A stretch of DNA of 64,000 nt from Brenneria nigrifluens DSM 30175 = ATCC 13028 (lineage in GTDB: Bacteria; Pseudomonadota; Gammaproteobacteria; Enterobacterales; Enterobacteriaceae): contig NZ_CP034036.1 of the NCBI RefSeq assembly GCF_005484965.1, forward strand, positions 1,984,001 to 2,048,000. Direction: 5' to 3'. Shown here in pieces: positions 40,403 to 50,200 of this stretch. The number at the start of each line of letters is the position of its first letter. Position 1 is the first letter of the stretch. The translations under genes and the position numbers were made by a program. A model generated the notes under the pieces. That model was given only the letters and a program-made list of their open reading frames with translations. It had not been told where the DNA came from and did not search any database.

Positions 40403-40576
40403 CTAAGAAAGAACCAATAAAAAGAAAAACAAATGGCGGGCCGGCTGGGTCCGTCGTAGATATGCGTTATATACGATACGCCGGTTGTTCTTAGAAGATC
40501 CAGATATACATCAAGAGAAAACACGGATTTTGCAATCCGGCTACGCCGCTACGCGTCGCCGGAAAAAAGGAAAGGA

Positions 40577-41671
40577 TTAGAGCATGATGGTCATCAGGTA
40601 GGCGGCGAACATCGCCAGGTGGGCGCTGCCGCTGAGCACGTTGGTCCTGCCGGTTGAAAACGTAATATGGCACAACACCAGCACGGTCAGCATCACCACG
40701 ATATGCGGCATATCCAGGCCGAAGTTCAGCGTCTGGCCGGTGAGCATGGCGATAATGGTTACGGCGGGCACAGTCAGTGAAATAGTGGCCAGCACCGAGC
40801 CGAAAAACAGATTCATCGCCCGCTGCACCTGGTTTCTCAGCACCGCCCGGATGGCGCCCAGTCCTTCCGGCGACAGGATCAGCAGGGCGACCAGGAAGCC
40901 GGTAAACTGGGCCGGCGCATTCATTTCCGTCAGCAGCGCTTCCAGCGGCTGCGAGTCCATCTTGGTGACGCTGATAACCGCAATCAGGTGGATCAGCAAC
41001 CATACCGAGTGCCATAGCGAACTGTACGCCGACGGCTTGCCGTGATGCGGATCGTCGCCTTCGTCTTCATGTTCATAGACAAACAGGCTTTGATGAGTGC
41101 GGGTCTGGATCAGCAGGAATACGCCGTACATCACGGCGGAAATCAGCGCGACAAGCAGGGATTGCCCCACGCTGAAATTACCGCCGGGCAGGGCGCTGGG
41201 GAAAACCAGCACGATAACCGACAGCGGAAAAATGGCCATTAAATACTGCTTGATTCCGCTCAGATTGACGTACTGCGTGGCAAACTTGCGGCCGCCCAGC
41301 AGCAGCGCGAAACCGACCAGACCGCCGGTAACGATCACGATAATGGAATAGAGCGTGTCGCGCATCAGATCCGGTCCGGCGTCGCCGGTGGCCATCAAGG
41401 CCGAAATCAGACTGACTTCCAGGATGACCACCGACAGGCTGAGGATCAGCGAACCATAGGGTTCACCTAAGCGGTGGGCCAGCACATCGGCATGACGGAC
41501 AACGCTGAAGGCGCTGAAAAGGATACCGACCAAGGCCAGTAAATTAATACCCAGAATGGCGAGGAAGTCTTGTGTGTCCCCCCACAGGAACAGAACGATC
41601 AGAGAGACTATCGGCAGGATAAGTGAATATTCCTGATGACGGGTTTTGACAACCTCAGAGTAAGACTTCAT
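40577..41671 (-). CDS. chaA: ChaA, calcium/sodium/potassium-proton antiporter
   Basis: A 364-residue inner-membrane cation exchanger of the CaCA family, with about 11 segments. It has the two family alpha-repeats (SVVILEVSLISALMATGD and LVALLILSPEGLGAIRAVLR, each with the exchange-site Glu) and an acidic His-rich central loop (YEHEDEGDDPHHGKPS). E. coli ChaA exports Na+, K+ and Ca2+ at alkaline pH. The ribosome site AAGGAG lies about 10 bases upstream. It is divergent from chaC; chaB, which separates chaA and chaC in E. coli, is missing. Confidence 0.95.
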   Translation of the reverse strand: MKSYSEVVKTRHQEYSLILPIVSLIVLFLWGDTQDFLAILGINLLALVGILFSAFSVVRHADVLAHRLGEPYGSLILSLSVVILEVSLISALMATGDAGPDLMRDTLYSIIVIVTGGLVGFALLLGGRKFATQYVNLSGIKQYLMAIFPLSVIVLVFPSALPGGNFSVGQSLLVALISAVMYGVFLLIQTRTHQSLFVYEHEDEGDDPHHGKPSAYSSLWHSVWLLIHLIAVISVTKMDSQPLEALLTEMNAPAQFTGFLVALLILSPEGLGAIRAVLRNQVQRAMNLFFGSVLATISLTVPAVTIIAMLTGQTLNFGLDMPHIVVMLTVLVLCHITFSTGRTNVLSGSAHLAMFAAYLMTIML

Positions 41672-42295
41672 TACGGCGGTTCTCCTTATCCAGCGGAATT
41701 ATGATAAAAACGTTACTAAAAAGTGTTTATAGCGTAAAAAGATGGTGTAAGATTACCAGATTTCAGGATGATTCGCGGCTTTTTTACGGATTTTTACGCT
41801 TGAAAGCGAAATTAAAACCAAAGGGGAGAATATAATAATCTTCTCTCTATCATAATAATATTAAATACATTTTTTATGACTAGTTTTCAGCGTTATTGAT
41901 TATATCGCGTCGTTTGTGGCGATAATCCTCATTCTTTAACCCTTCTCGCCATTAAGAAACAGCATAAAGCTTATTCCGCTCATATCATTGACGGTTCTTA
42001 TGCTGCCGACCCGCACGGCCTCTGCAGGATAAGGCAACCCGCGGAAACGATTAACCGCGCTGCCGCCTTATCGGTTGTTTCCCCCATCCAGTGTAGATTA
42101 ATTTATCGCGGTTTGGACAAAAACGACAATATCCGCGTTGCTTCGTCATCTGACTTGATTGCCGGGCGGAAAATGAATAACCTCAAGGCATTACTGCCGT
42201 AAAATTAACCAGGCGACAGTGTTGGGCTTCAAGGATGGCACGACAACAGACCTTGATTGGCAGAAAACGGTATGTGGTCCGGGAGCGGGGAAGTC
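41672..42295. other. Long intergenic region between chaA and chaC
   Basis: About 620 bp. The chaA-proximal half (41700-41900) is AT-rich and should hold its promoter. I searched for a chaB-like coding sequence (about 76 residues) and found none. No RNA gene or clear repeat is visible. Confidence 0.5.
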
Positions 42296-42985
42296 GTGTT
42301 AACACGTGATTTTTTGCAGAAAGCAGATTGTAGAACGTCTTTTGGCCGTATTGAGGAAACCTTATTACTTACGCCGCAGCAGCGAGCCGATTCGTTGGCG
42401 CAGACGCTGGCCCGACGCCCTGATAAAAGCCCGGTGTGGGTATTCGGTTATGGTTCGCTGATGTGGAATCCGGTTTTTGACGCCGAAGAAGCCGGTCTGG
42501 CGACGCTTCACGACTGGCACCGGGTTTTTTGCCTGCGGCTGACGGCCGGACGGGGCACGGTTGGCCGCCCCGGGCGCATGCTGGCGCTGCAGCCGGGCGG
42601 GCAGACCACCGGTCTGGCCTTTCGTCTGGCGGAAGCTTCGCTGCGTGAGGATTTAGAGCTGTTGTGGAAGCGTGAAATGCTGACCGGGTGTTACCGCCCG
42701 GAGTGGTGTGAGTTGCAGCGGCAAAATGGTGACACTGTCACCGCTCTGGTGTTTGTTTCCGCCTCCGGGCATCCGCTGGTTGAAGAGGACACCTGTATTC
42801 ACCGGGTTGCGCCGCTGATTGCCCAGGCCAGCGGCCCGCTGGGAACCAACGCGCAGTATCTGTTTGCGCTGGAACAAGAGTTGCAAAACCACGGTATGGC
42901 GGATGACGAGCTAAGCGAGCTGGCCCGTCTGGTACGTATGCTACAGCAGCAGCCCGCGGCCGATAGCCAGGAGCATGACGGCTGA
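42296..42985 (+). CDS. chaC: ChaC, glutathione-specific gamma-glutamylcyclotransferase
   Basis: A 229-residue cytosolic enzyme that splits glutathione to 5-oxoproline and Cys-Gly. It has the family motif VFGYGSLMWNP, the catalytic Glu in LLWKREMLTGCY, and GPLGTNAQYLFALEQEL near the end, all as in E. coli ChaC. I use GTG at 42296, which yields MLTRDFLQKADCRTSFG matching the E. coli start (MITRDFL) and has GGGGAAG upstream. An in-frame ATG at 42272 and a longer frame to 42257 are alternatives. The name is historical and no calcium transport role is implied. Confidence 0.94.
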   Translation: MLTRDFLQKADCRTSFGRIEETLLLTPQQRADSLAQTLARRPDKSPVWVFGYGSLMWNPVFDAEEAGLATLHDWHRVFCLRLTAGRGTVGRPGRMLALQPGGQTTGLAFRLAEASLREDLELLWKREMLTGCYRPEWCELQRQNGDTVTALVFVSASGHPLVEEDTCIHRVAPLIAQASGPLGTNAQYLFALEQELQNHGMADDELSELARLVRMLQQQPAADSQEHDG

Positions 42986-43038
42986 AAAGACGGCGGCGAC
43001 AGCGTGCGCCGACCGTCCGCAGACCACAACGCGGCGAA

Positions 43039-44088
43039 TTACCAGCCGACGCCCACGCCCAAGGTATACAGCGTATCGTTGACATTACCCTGATCGCTTT
43101 CGATACGGGTGCGTGACACTTTCATGCTCATGGACGACCAATTGGTCAGTTTGAAGCGCAGGCCGGCGTCCGCTTTCAGATAAAACGGCGCGGTGGCATC
43201 AAAGGAGCGGCCCAGTTCGCCGCTGGTGAAGGCCTCCACCGATTTACTGAACAGAAATCGGTTGTAGTCCCATTTGACGCCGCCGGAGTAGAAGTTATCT
43301 TCTCCTTGCGCTTCATCCTGATAGACATAGGTCTGGGCGCTGACCAGCGAGGTCAGCGAGAAAGCGCCAAGATCGTTATCCCAGAACTGATAACCGGGAC
43401 CGAGGCCGAATGAACGGCTGATTTTAATACTTTCGATCCAGTCGCGTTTGTACTGGTAGCGCCCCTGCCAGAACCAGTGCTCATCAAGAAATTTATCCAG
43501 CGCGTATTCGCCAGAGGCATTCCTGGTGCTTTCCACACTGTTTTCTTTTGCCAGATGGTAGCTGCCGTCAATGTTATGACGCCAGGTTCCGTGCCGCGCC
43601 TGGGTGCTGAGGGTCGCATCGTAGTTATCGGTTTCGGTGGAGCTTTTCTTGTGCGACATTCCGGCGTCAATATTGCCTTTCCAGGCGAAGTCTTTCACCA
43701 GCGGCTTCTGAGCGACGATTGAGGTGATCTCTGAAAGCTGCAGCGTCTGCGGTCCGGTCGCGTCGCTGGAAATGGACGGCGTGGCGACAATGGCGCGGTT
43801 TTCCCCGGCTTTAACGACCGGATAGAGTTCGCCTTCGCGATAGCGCTCCCCCTGAATCACCAGACCATGGTCGGTTTCAAAGGTTTTTACCTTGTCCCAG
43901 GAAACGGAAATTTCCCCGGCGTAATCGGTGGTGATAAATAATTTGCCGCTGTCAAGCAGGGTGATTTTACCCGTGAACTGGTCGCCGTTGGTTAGCCAAA
44001 CGGTATCGGCGCGGCTTGGCGTAATGCCTGCTGAAGCGAGGGCGATAACCAGACTCAGGGAAGATATTGCATATTTGGATAGTGTCAT
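43039..44088 (-). CDS. DUF481 outer-membrane beta-barrel protein (YdiY-like)
   Basis: 349 residues with a signal peptide (LSLVIALASAGITPSRA). Residues about 28-110 form a small beta domain starting DTVWLTNGDQFTGKITLLDS, typical of this family. Residues about 130-349 are the DUF481 barrel with alternating aromatic strands and a C-terminal Trp (LYTLGVGVGW), the usual outer-membrane assembly signal. E. coli YdiY is related but shorter and its function is unknown; it is acid-inducible. Convergent with chaC. Confidence 0.85.
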   Translation of the reverse strand: MTLSKYAISSLSLVIALASAGITPSRADTVWLTNGDQFTGKITLLDSGKLFITTDYAGEISVSWDKVKTFETDHGLVIQGERYREGELYPVVKAGENRAIVATPSISSDATGPQTLQLSEITSIVAQKPLVKDFAWKGNIDAGMSHKKSSTETDNYDATLSTQARHGTWRHNIDGSYHLAKENSVESTRNASGEYALDKFLDEHWFWQGRYQYKRDWIESIKISRSFGLGPGYQFWDNDLGAFSLTSLVSAQTYVYQDEAQGEDNFYSGGVKWDYNRFLFSKSVEAFTSGELGRSFDATAPFYLKADAGLRFKLTNWSSMSMKVSRTRIESDQGNVNDTLYTLGVGVGW

Positions 44089-44271
44089 TTTGCCAGATAA
44101 ACAGTAGTGACAAGTTTCGAAAGACGCCGTTTACAGCAGCGTCCGGCCGATGAAAAAAACGAACCGGTTCAGCCCGGAACGGCAAACATTAACAGGATTT
44201 GCGGGGATGCTCTAGACAAAAAATATCATTGATTAGAATGTAAATAGTTATAAAAGATACGATTGATGATT

Positions 44272-44316
44272 AACAGCTATAACGCGATGTTGATCACATT
44301 TCGCGCTATAGCTGTT
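44272..44316 (-). terminator. Long hairpin after the acyltransferase gene
   Basis: A 16-bp stem with one mismatch: AACAGCTATAACGCGA (44272-44287) and TCGCGCTATAGCTGTT (44301-44316), 7 bases past the acyltransferase stop. The loop contains TGATCA. Probable terminator, though without a T-run. Confidence 0.5.
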
Positions 44317-44322
44317 GCAGAC

Positions 44323-45600
44323 TCAGGCGGCGCCCTGCGAGCAGGATGACGGCTTGCGCTCCAGAAAACGCGCCGTGAGGAATTTCCGCATGGGGGAAAC
44401 AATCCGTTCCTGGAACAACACGCACAGCGCCAAGGTGGAGAGCAGGAAAATAACATAGCCGGTTATGGACAGCTGGACCTGCCCGGCGGCGGCAATGCAT
44501 TGATCCCAGTTGCTGAAGCAGGCCAGAGGATTACCGCGCACCAGCTGTTCAACGGTGCGGAATAAATTAAACAGCGGCACATGCAGAGCGAATATCGACA
44601 GCGATGTGGCGCCCAGCCGCGGCGACCAGTGGCGCAGCCATTCGCTGTTCGGCTCGCGCGCCAAAGCGCTGATGCACACTAACGCCACCTGCGACGGCAA
44701 TAGTAATCCGTTATGCAACAGGAAGTACCAGTACGCTTCGCCCTTGGTGAAAAGCCAGGTGGCGACAATAAAGTTGGCGCTGATAAACAGCGCCACGCCG
44801 TAGCGTTGCCCCCTGGTCAGGGGGGCGCGTGCTTTCTGGCGATAGTGCCGGAAGAGGGCGTAGCCCAGAATACCGGCCAGAAACTCCGGCAAGCGGAAGA
44901 TCGGTCCGCGCTGCAGCAGGCCGGTGTAGGGCATGCCGTACTGTTGTTGCCAGATCACCCAGACCGGCGGCAGCAGGTATAGCAGGCAGATGATGCCCAT
45001 CCACAGCCAGGGGTGGCGGCTGTTAAGCAGACGGGGTCCCAGCAGCGGGAAGGTCAGATAGAAAAAGAACAGGGTGGAAAGCGACCACAGCGGCGCATTG
45101 AAAGTCAGGAAATAGGGGTTCCATGCCTGCAGCATCAACAATTGCAGCAGGCTGTTAAAGGCCAACTGCGCATCCGTCATATAGTGGCGCAGCGAGGCCG
45201 GGTCGGCGGCGGGATCGTTGGTATCGTAAATCACGAAACGGGCGCTGGCGACCTGACCTTCCGGCGGCACCGCAAGCCACTGCATCAGCATCACAACCGC
45301 GATGGACGCCGCCAGCGCGATAATATGGATGGGATAAATATTGAATAACCGTTTGGCCCAGAAATGGCGGGCGGGCTCACGCAGGCGGCCGTCTTTGATA
45401 TAGACATGGGCCAGCAGAAATCCGGATAGCACAAAGAACGTACTGGTGGCGAAAAATCCCATACTGGTCAATTCACTAAGGAACGGGACAAATTCACGCT
45501 GCGGGTAAATGTGCACCGTATGATAAATCATCACGTAACAACCGAGCAGAAATCGCAGCCATTCCAGCCCGATAAATCGCTCTTTACTGGCTTTCTTCAT
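44323..45600 (-). CDS. Acyltransferase 3 family membrane protein
   Basis: A 425-residue protein with about 10 membrane segments. It starts RFIGLEWLRFLLGCYVMIYH, carrying the family Arg and the catalytic-site His region, followed by FFVLSGFLLAHVYIKD with the conserved Ser-Gly-Phe and a later Arg (FWAKRLFNIYP). Members transfer acetyl or other acyl groups to surface carbohydrates such as O-antigen, exopolysaccharide or glucans. No glycan genes are immediately adjacent; the glycosyltransferase operon begins 0.7 kb away and could supply its substrate (inference). The ribosome site is AGGAACGAC. Confidence 0.85.
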   Translation of the reverse strand: MKKASKERFIGLEWLRFLLGCYVMIYHTVHIYPQREFVPFLSELTSMGFFATSTFFVLSGFLLAHVYIKDGRLREPARHFWAKRLFNIYPIHIIALAASIAVVMLMQWLAVPPEGQVASARFVIYDTNDPAADPASLRHYMTDAQLAFNSLLQLLMLQAWNPYFLTFNAPLWSLSTLFFFYLTFPLLGPRLLNSRHPWLWMGIICLLYLLPPVWVIWQQQYGMPYTGLLQRGPIFRLPEFLAGILGYALFRHYRQKARAPLTRGQRYGVALFISANFIVATWLFTKGEAYWYFLLHNGLLLPSQVALVCISALAREPNSEWLRHWSPRLGATSLSIFALHVPLFNLFRTVEQLVRGNPLACFSNWDQCIAAAGQVQLSITGYVIFLLSTLALCVLFQERIVSPMRKFLTARFLERKPSSCSQGAA

Positions 45601-45914
45601 GTCGTTCCTCAGTCAACCGCTGTTTAAACAGCAGGAAAATACTGTAATGATCCAGTTTAGACGAGAGCAATATGGCGATAATTAGGATAATGGCTATAAA
45701 TACCGGCTTTGTTTAGGATTGGTTTAGAATTGGTTTAACAGGTTGCCGGGAGCGATCAGGCTATGTTGATGGTGATAAGGTAATCAATCAGTTAGCAAAA
45801 TATCGAATATTGCTCCCTGATTGATAATCCTTGTCTATACTTAGTATCGCGTCTTGTCTGCGTGGGTAATTTTGTAGATAAACCCATCATGGAATTAGGA
45901 AAAGTGAGGTTGTT

Positions 45915-46163
45915 ATGGGAATTTTGTCCTGGGTTATTTTTGGGTTGGTTGCCGGTATTTTGGCTAAATGGCTAATGCCAGGCAGAGACGGAGGCGGTTT
46001 TTTCCTGACTATAATCCTCGGCATTGTCGGTGCGGTTGTCGGGGGATATATCAGTACCTTCTTTGGCTTTGGCCGGGTAGACGGTTTTAACTTCGGCAGC
46101 TTCGTGGTTGCAGTAATTGGCGCCATTGTGGTGCTGTGGATCTATCGTAAGGTTCGCAGCTAG
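45915..46163 (+). CDS. GlsB/YeaQ/YmgE-family stress membrane protein
   Basis: An 82-residue inner-membrane protein with three hydrophobic segments and the family pattern IFGLVAGILAKWLMPGRDGG, then LGIVGAVVGGYI. Family members (transglycosylase-associated protein, YeaQ, YmgE) are stationary-phase or stress induced; their biochemical role is unknown. GAGGTTGTT precedes the ATG. It is a single gene with its own terminator. Confidence 0.9.
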   Translation: MGILSWVIFGLVAGILAKWLMPGRDGGGFFLTIILGIVGAVVGGYISTFFGFGRVDGFNFGSFVVAVIGAIVVLWIYRKVRS

Positions 46164-46188
46164 TCCATAAGCTGGTGATAGAAAAAAT

Positions 46189-46228
46189 AAACCGTTCCCT
46201 CTGTAATTTGCGCGGAAGGAACGGTTTT
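46189..46228 (+). terminator. Terminator after the YeaQ-like gene
   Basis: A 10-bp perfect stem AAACCGTTCC (46189-46198) and GGAACGGTTT (46218-46227), followed by TTAT. It lies 25 bases after the stop and also lies just past the end of the convergent epimerase gene. Confidence 0.7.
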
Positions 46229-46254
46229 ATCGATAGCGCCGCATAGGCGCGCAG

Positions 46255-47283
46255 CTACAGAATACGCCCGTTAAGGATTAAGGATTGCAGGCGTTTTTCC
46301 CATTCAATCAGGCTGAGATACCATTGAGCGGTAAAACAGGTGGGCTGGCTTCCGGCCTGTCGATCGTCAAGCAGCGCATGGGCTATCTCTCTGACGCCGT
46401 CCCCTATACTTTTCGTTGGTAAAAAACCCAGTTGTTCCCGCGCCCGCTCAAAGCTTAGTCTATAGTCGCGGCTGTCCGATGATTGCGGACGATGTATCAC
46501 GCTGATAGCCGGGATCTCGGCGGCAATGCATGCGGCAATACCGTTGATGTCATGATTCAGCTCATCGCCGCCAATATTGAATACGGGATCGGATAGGCCA
46601 TTCAGGTCGAGCCGTAGCGCCAGCAACACCGCCCGGCCAACGTCCGCCACGTGAATAAAAGGGCGCTGCTGGCGGCCATCGCCATCAATGACGACCCGTT
46701 GTTCCCTGATCGCCATCAGCGTCATGATATTGACCGACAGGTCGTAGCGCATACGGGGCGACAAGCCAAAAACCGTGGCATTGCGCAATATTACCGGCTG
46801 GAAATCCCCGCTGCTCAGGCCGATTAACGCCTGTTCCACCTGCAGTTTAAGTTGCGCGTAAAGACTCTGCGGATTACAGCGGCTATCTTCCGTTGCCGGC
46901 GCCGCGCCGGCACGACCGTAGACGGATGCCGAACTCATGTAAACATAGCGGCGGATGCCCGCATGGCGGGCGGTGCGGGCCAGGTGGCAGGCTCCCTGGT
47001 AGTTGATGGAATAGGCGATATCAGGGGATAGCAATGCGGCAGGATCGTTACTTAATCCCGCCAGGTCGATGACCGCATCAACGCCGTTAAACATCGCCGG
47101 CGTGATATCGCGGATATCGCCGCGCAGTACGTTAATATTTAACGCTTGGGCCAATTCATGCGGAAAGGGACCGAAGAAAAAACGATCGAGCGCGATAACG
47201 CGATATCCGTGCCGCGCCAACAGCTGGCACAGCGGAATACCGATATACCCTCCCGCGCCGGCTACCAGAATAGTGCTGTTCAT
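46255..47283 (-). CDS. NAD-dependent sugar-nucleotide epimerase/dehydratase
   Basis: A 342-residue extended short-chain dehydrogenase. It has the nucleotide-binding motif VAGAGGYIGIPLCQ, YMSSASVYGR (catalytic Ser region), YAQLK (Tyr-x-x-x-Lys) and PFIHVADVGRAVLLAL. It probably alters a UDP- or GDP-sugar in the cytoplasm; the exact substrate cannot be read from the sequence. The ATG at 47283 overlaps the stop of the upstream fusion gene (ATGA), and GGAAG is a ribosome site inside that gene. This is the last gene of a four-gene operon and so most likely provides or modifies the donor sugar for the glycosyltransferase half of the fusion. Confidence 0.9.
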   Translation of the reverse strand: MNSTILVAGAGGYIGIPLCQLLARHGYRVIALDRFFFGPFPHELAQALNINVLRGDIRDITPAMFNGVDAVIDLAGLSNDPAALLSPDIAYSINYQGACHLARTARHAGIRRYVYMSSASVYGRAGAAPATEDSRCNPQSLYAQLKLQVEQALIGLSSGDFQPVILRNATVFGLSPRMRYDLSVNIMTLMAIREQRVVIDGDGRQQRPFIHVADVGRAVLLALRLDLNGLSDPVFNIGGDELNHDINGIAACIAAEIPAISVIHRPQSSDSRDYRLSFERAREQLGFLPTKSIGDGVREIAHALLDDRQAGSQPTCFTAQWYLSLIEWEKRLQSLILNGRIL

Positions 47284-50200
47284 AGGTTCGCTTCCTTCAC
47301 AATGGATCGCCGCGTCGCGATAAGAGAGAGGGATTTCAGGGCCGCAAGAATGCGTTCGCACTCATGCGGCTGCATATCGTTGTAGACGGGCAGCGCTAAC
47401 ACGCGGTCTGCCAACAACTCCGTTCGCGGCAGCGCGCCTTGGGCGAAATGCCGATAGGCGGGCATTTTGTGGCAGGCGGGAGAGTAATAGCGACGCGCCA
47501 TGATGCCTTTTTGTCGCATCGCATCCTGTAGTTCATCCCGGCTTATGCCGTAAATTGCTGGGTCCACCATAATGGGCAAATACTGCCAGACGGGATCTTG
47601 AACGCCGGAGGGCAGACAAAGCGTAAGGCCGGGAATGGCGGTTATGCCCGCCATCAACAGCGCGGCGGCCTGACGGCGGCATTGTAACTGTTGCGCCAGA
47701 TAAGGCAACTGCGCCAGTCCTATAATGGCGTTGATTTCACTCATTTTTCCGTTAAAACCTAGGGTAAAGGCGGCGCCGTCGGCGTCCTGTCCGAAATTGC
47801 GGATGGCCGATGCCCGCCGCAGTAGCGCCGTATCGTGGCTGCACACACAGCCGCCCTCGATAGTGTTGAACGGTTTAGTGGCATGGAAACTGAAGATCTG
47901 CCCATCGGCGAATCCCCCGGTTTGCCGGCCGTTAACCGTGGTGCCGAATGCCGGCGCGCTGTCGATAAACAGGCGCAGTTCGTGACGGCGGGCCAGCTGT
48001 TGCAGGGCGAGGTAATCGCTGGCGTAGCCGTAAACGTCCACGGCCAGGATGGCGGCGGTATCCGCCGTGATGCGCCGCTCGATATCGCCGACGTCGAGCA
48101 TCGGCGAGTCCGGACTTTTAATATCCGCGAATACCGGCCGCGCGCCCGCCATAACCACGGCATGCGCGGTGCCTGCAAAGGTGAAGGAGGGCAATATCAC
48201 CTCTTTGCCCCGTACATCCGCCGCCAGCAGCAGGGCGATCAGCGCCTGCTCGCCGTTGCAAAATACCAGGGTAGGTACGCCGAGATACGCTGACAGGCGG
48301 GTTTCCAACTGGCGAACATAGGGACCGTTGTTAGTGACAATACCGCTGGCGAGACAGGCCTCAATCGTGCCGCCCAGGGTATGAAAAGCGGGAAATATCG
48401 GCCTGACGATGGGCAGTGGGGCATTGTCCGGCCGTTGGGACAGCCGAGGGCCCTGATAAGTGGCGGGAGCCGCCTCGCCCGGCCCCGTCATCGCCCTGGC
48501 GCTGACCCGTTGGTAAACGGACGAAGCGATACTGACCGCCGCCGATAGGATGATGCGAACAAAGAAAAAGGCGGCGATAAGCTGAATGGCGAATATCCAC
48601 CGTGCCTGTGGGAGCGCCAGCAAAAAGAGTATCGCCAGCGCAAAGCTGCCGACGCTCCAGCCGAACAGCACCCTGTTACGCGCCGTCGACCACTGCCGCC
48701 GCTTTTTTTCATCGCTCGGATTTGCCGTCAGTCCTTTCGTCCCCCAGCTTATATCGCTGATATTGGCGATGGAGTAGGTGGTGAGATATAAACTGAAAAC
48801 CGGTAGCAAAAAGAGGTAGAGCGGAAGCCAGCGCACGATTTGTCGTAGGTAAGCCAGGGAGTGAAGGAGAAGCGCGATACAGATAAGCAGTAACGCGGCG
48901 CCCGGCAGTAAGAGGCTCTGCCATGAGCTTTCCATCAATGTGAGCAACCAGGCGGCGCCCATCAAGCCCGCCAGCAACGACATGACGGCAATATGGCAGC
49001 GGACGCCATAAGGTGAGTTGACGCCGACCTTGCTGCTTATAAACAGCGTGCCGCTCCACAAGGTCAGGAACAGCAACGCCGCGCCGCTGCCCGACAGGGC
49101 GGCGGAGGCAGCGTAAGGCGGGAGATGGCGGGCGACGCCGCCCACGCCGGCGGCGAGCAACAGGGCGATAAAGGCGGGCATTAGAAACTGCGCGGCAAGC
49201 TGTAGCAGCCCCCAGGACAGGGAGAGCAGTATGCCGCAGCGGCGCAACGGTGAAATGGACGTTTGATTCAGTACGCCGGGTAACTCGCGCAGGGAGTGCA
49301 GCCGGGCGGCGATGGTGCTGTTAATCCATCGCCGCCGCTGGCGGACGAGTTCGGCAAAGGTTGGCGAGGGATCGGAGCGAACAATGGCCGCTGGCTGATA
49401 GCGCACCGAACTGCCTTGATGGTGCCTGACAAGCTCAAAACCCAATACCCGGTCTTCCGCCAGATAGAGATTGTGCTCCAGCAGTCCTTGCGGTTCAAGG
49501 CCGCGCAGATAGGTCTCTACCGGCGCATGCGGCTGCCTGTTATTGTCGCAAAAGCTGCTCCAGCGAATCAGGCTGCATTGTCCGGGAACCACCTCCAGAT
49601 AGTGTAATGCGTTGCCGATGGCCCAATCGCTGACTTTTTCCCACAAAAAGTCGGCGTATTGCCAGTTTTGTGCCGCATCGCACCCGCGAGGAGGCGGCAG
49701 CACGACCCTGGTGGTGACGGCGGAACAGGCGGGAGAGCGCCACATATGCCGCAGCAGTTGCGCCAGACAATCGGGCTCGGGAACGGAAGCCGTATCGATC
49801 TGCATCGCGAACTCCGCCTGAACATGGTCTCCCACGCCCCAGAAAAACCAGGCATGGCTGTCCAGTTTGCCGGCATTATGCCGTTTGGCGGCCAGCATAA
49901 TGCTGATGTCGTGGTCGTTATCCGCCGGCGCGGGGTAGTGGCAATCAGCCAAAATCCGGGAGGCGGGAATAGTGCGCGCCTGCAGGGTAAGGCGATTTTG
50001 CGGCGTCGACTCGGCGTTGGTGCGGCGTGGATCCAGCCCCAGCGATTGCAATAGCTCGACCGTCGACTGATGGGCGCTCGCCACACCATCAAGCAGGATA
50101 CAGATAACCATCCTGGGTGTACGGGCGGGGAAAGTCCGAATGAGATGCAACTGGTTATTGACCAGTCCGGCCAGCGTTTCCGCCAGCATCGGCGCCGGCT

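Noticed and set aside
44272..44316. CRP site in the TGTTGATCACATTT segment
   Set aside because: Only one half resembles the consensus and it lies in the loop of a hairpin downstream of a gene, not in a promoter position.
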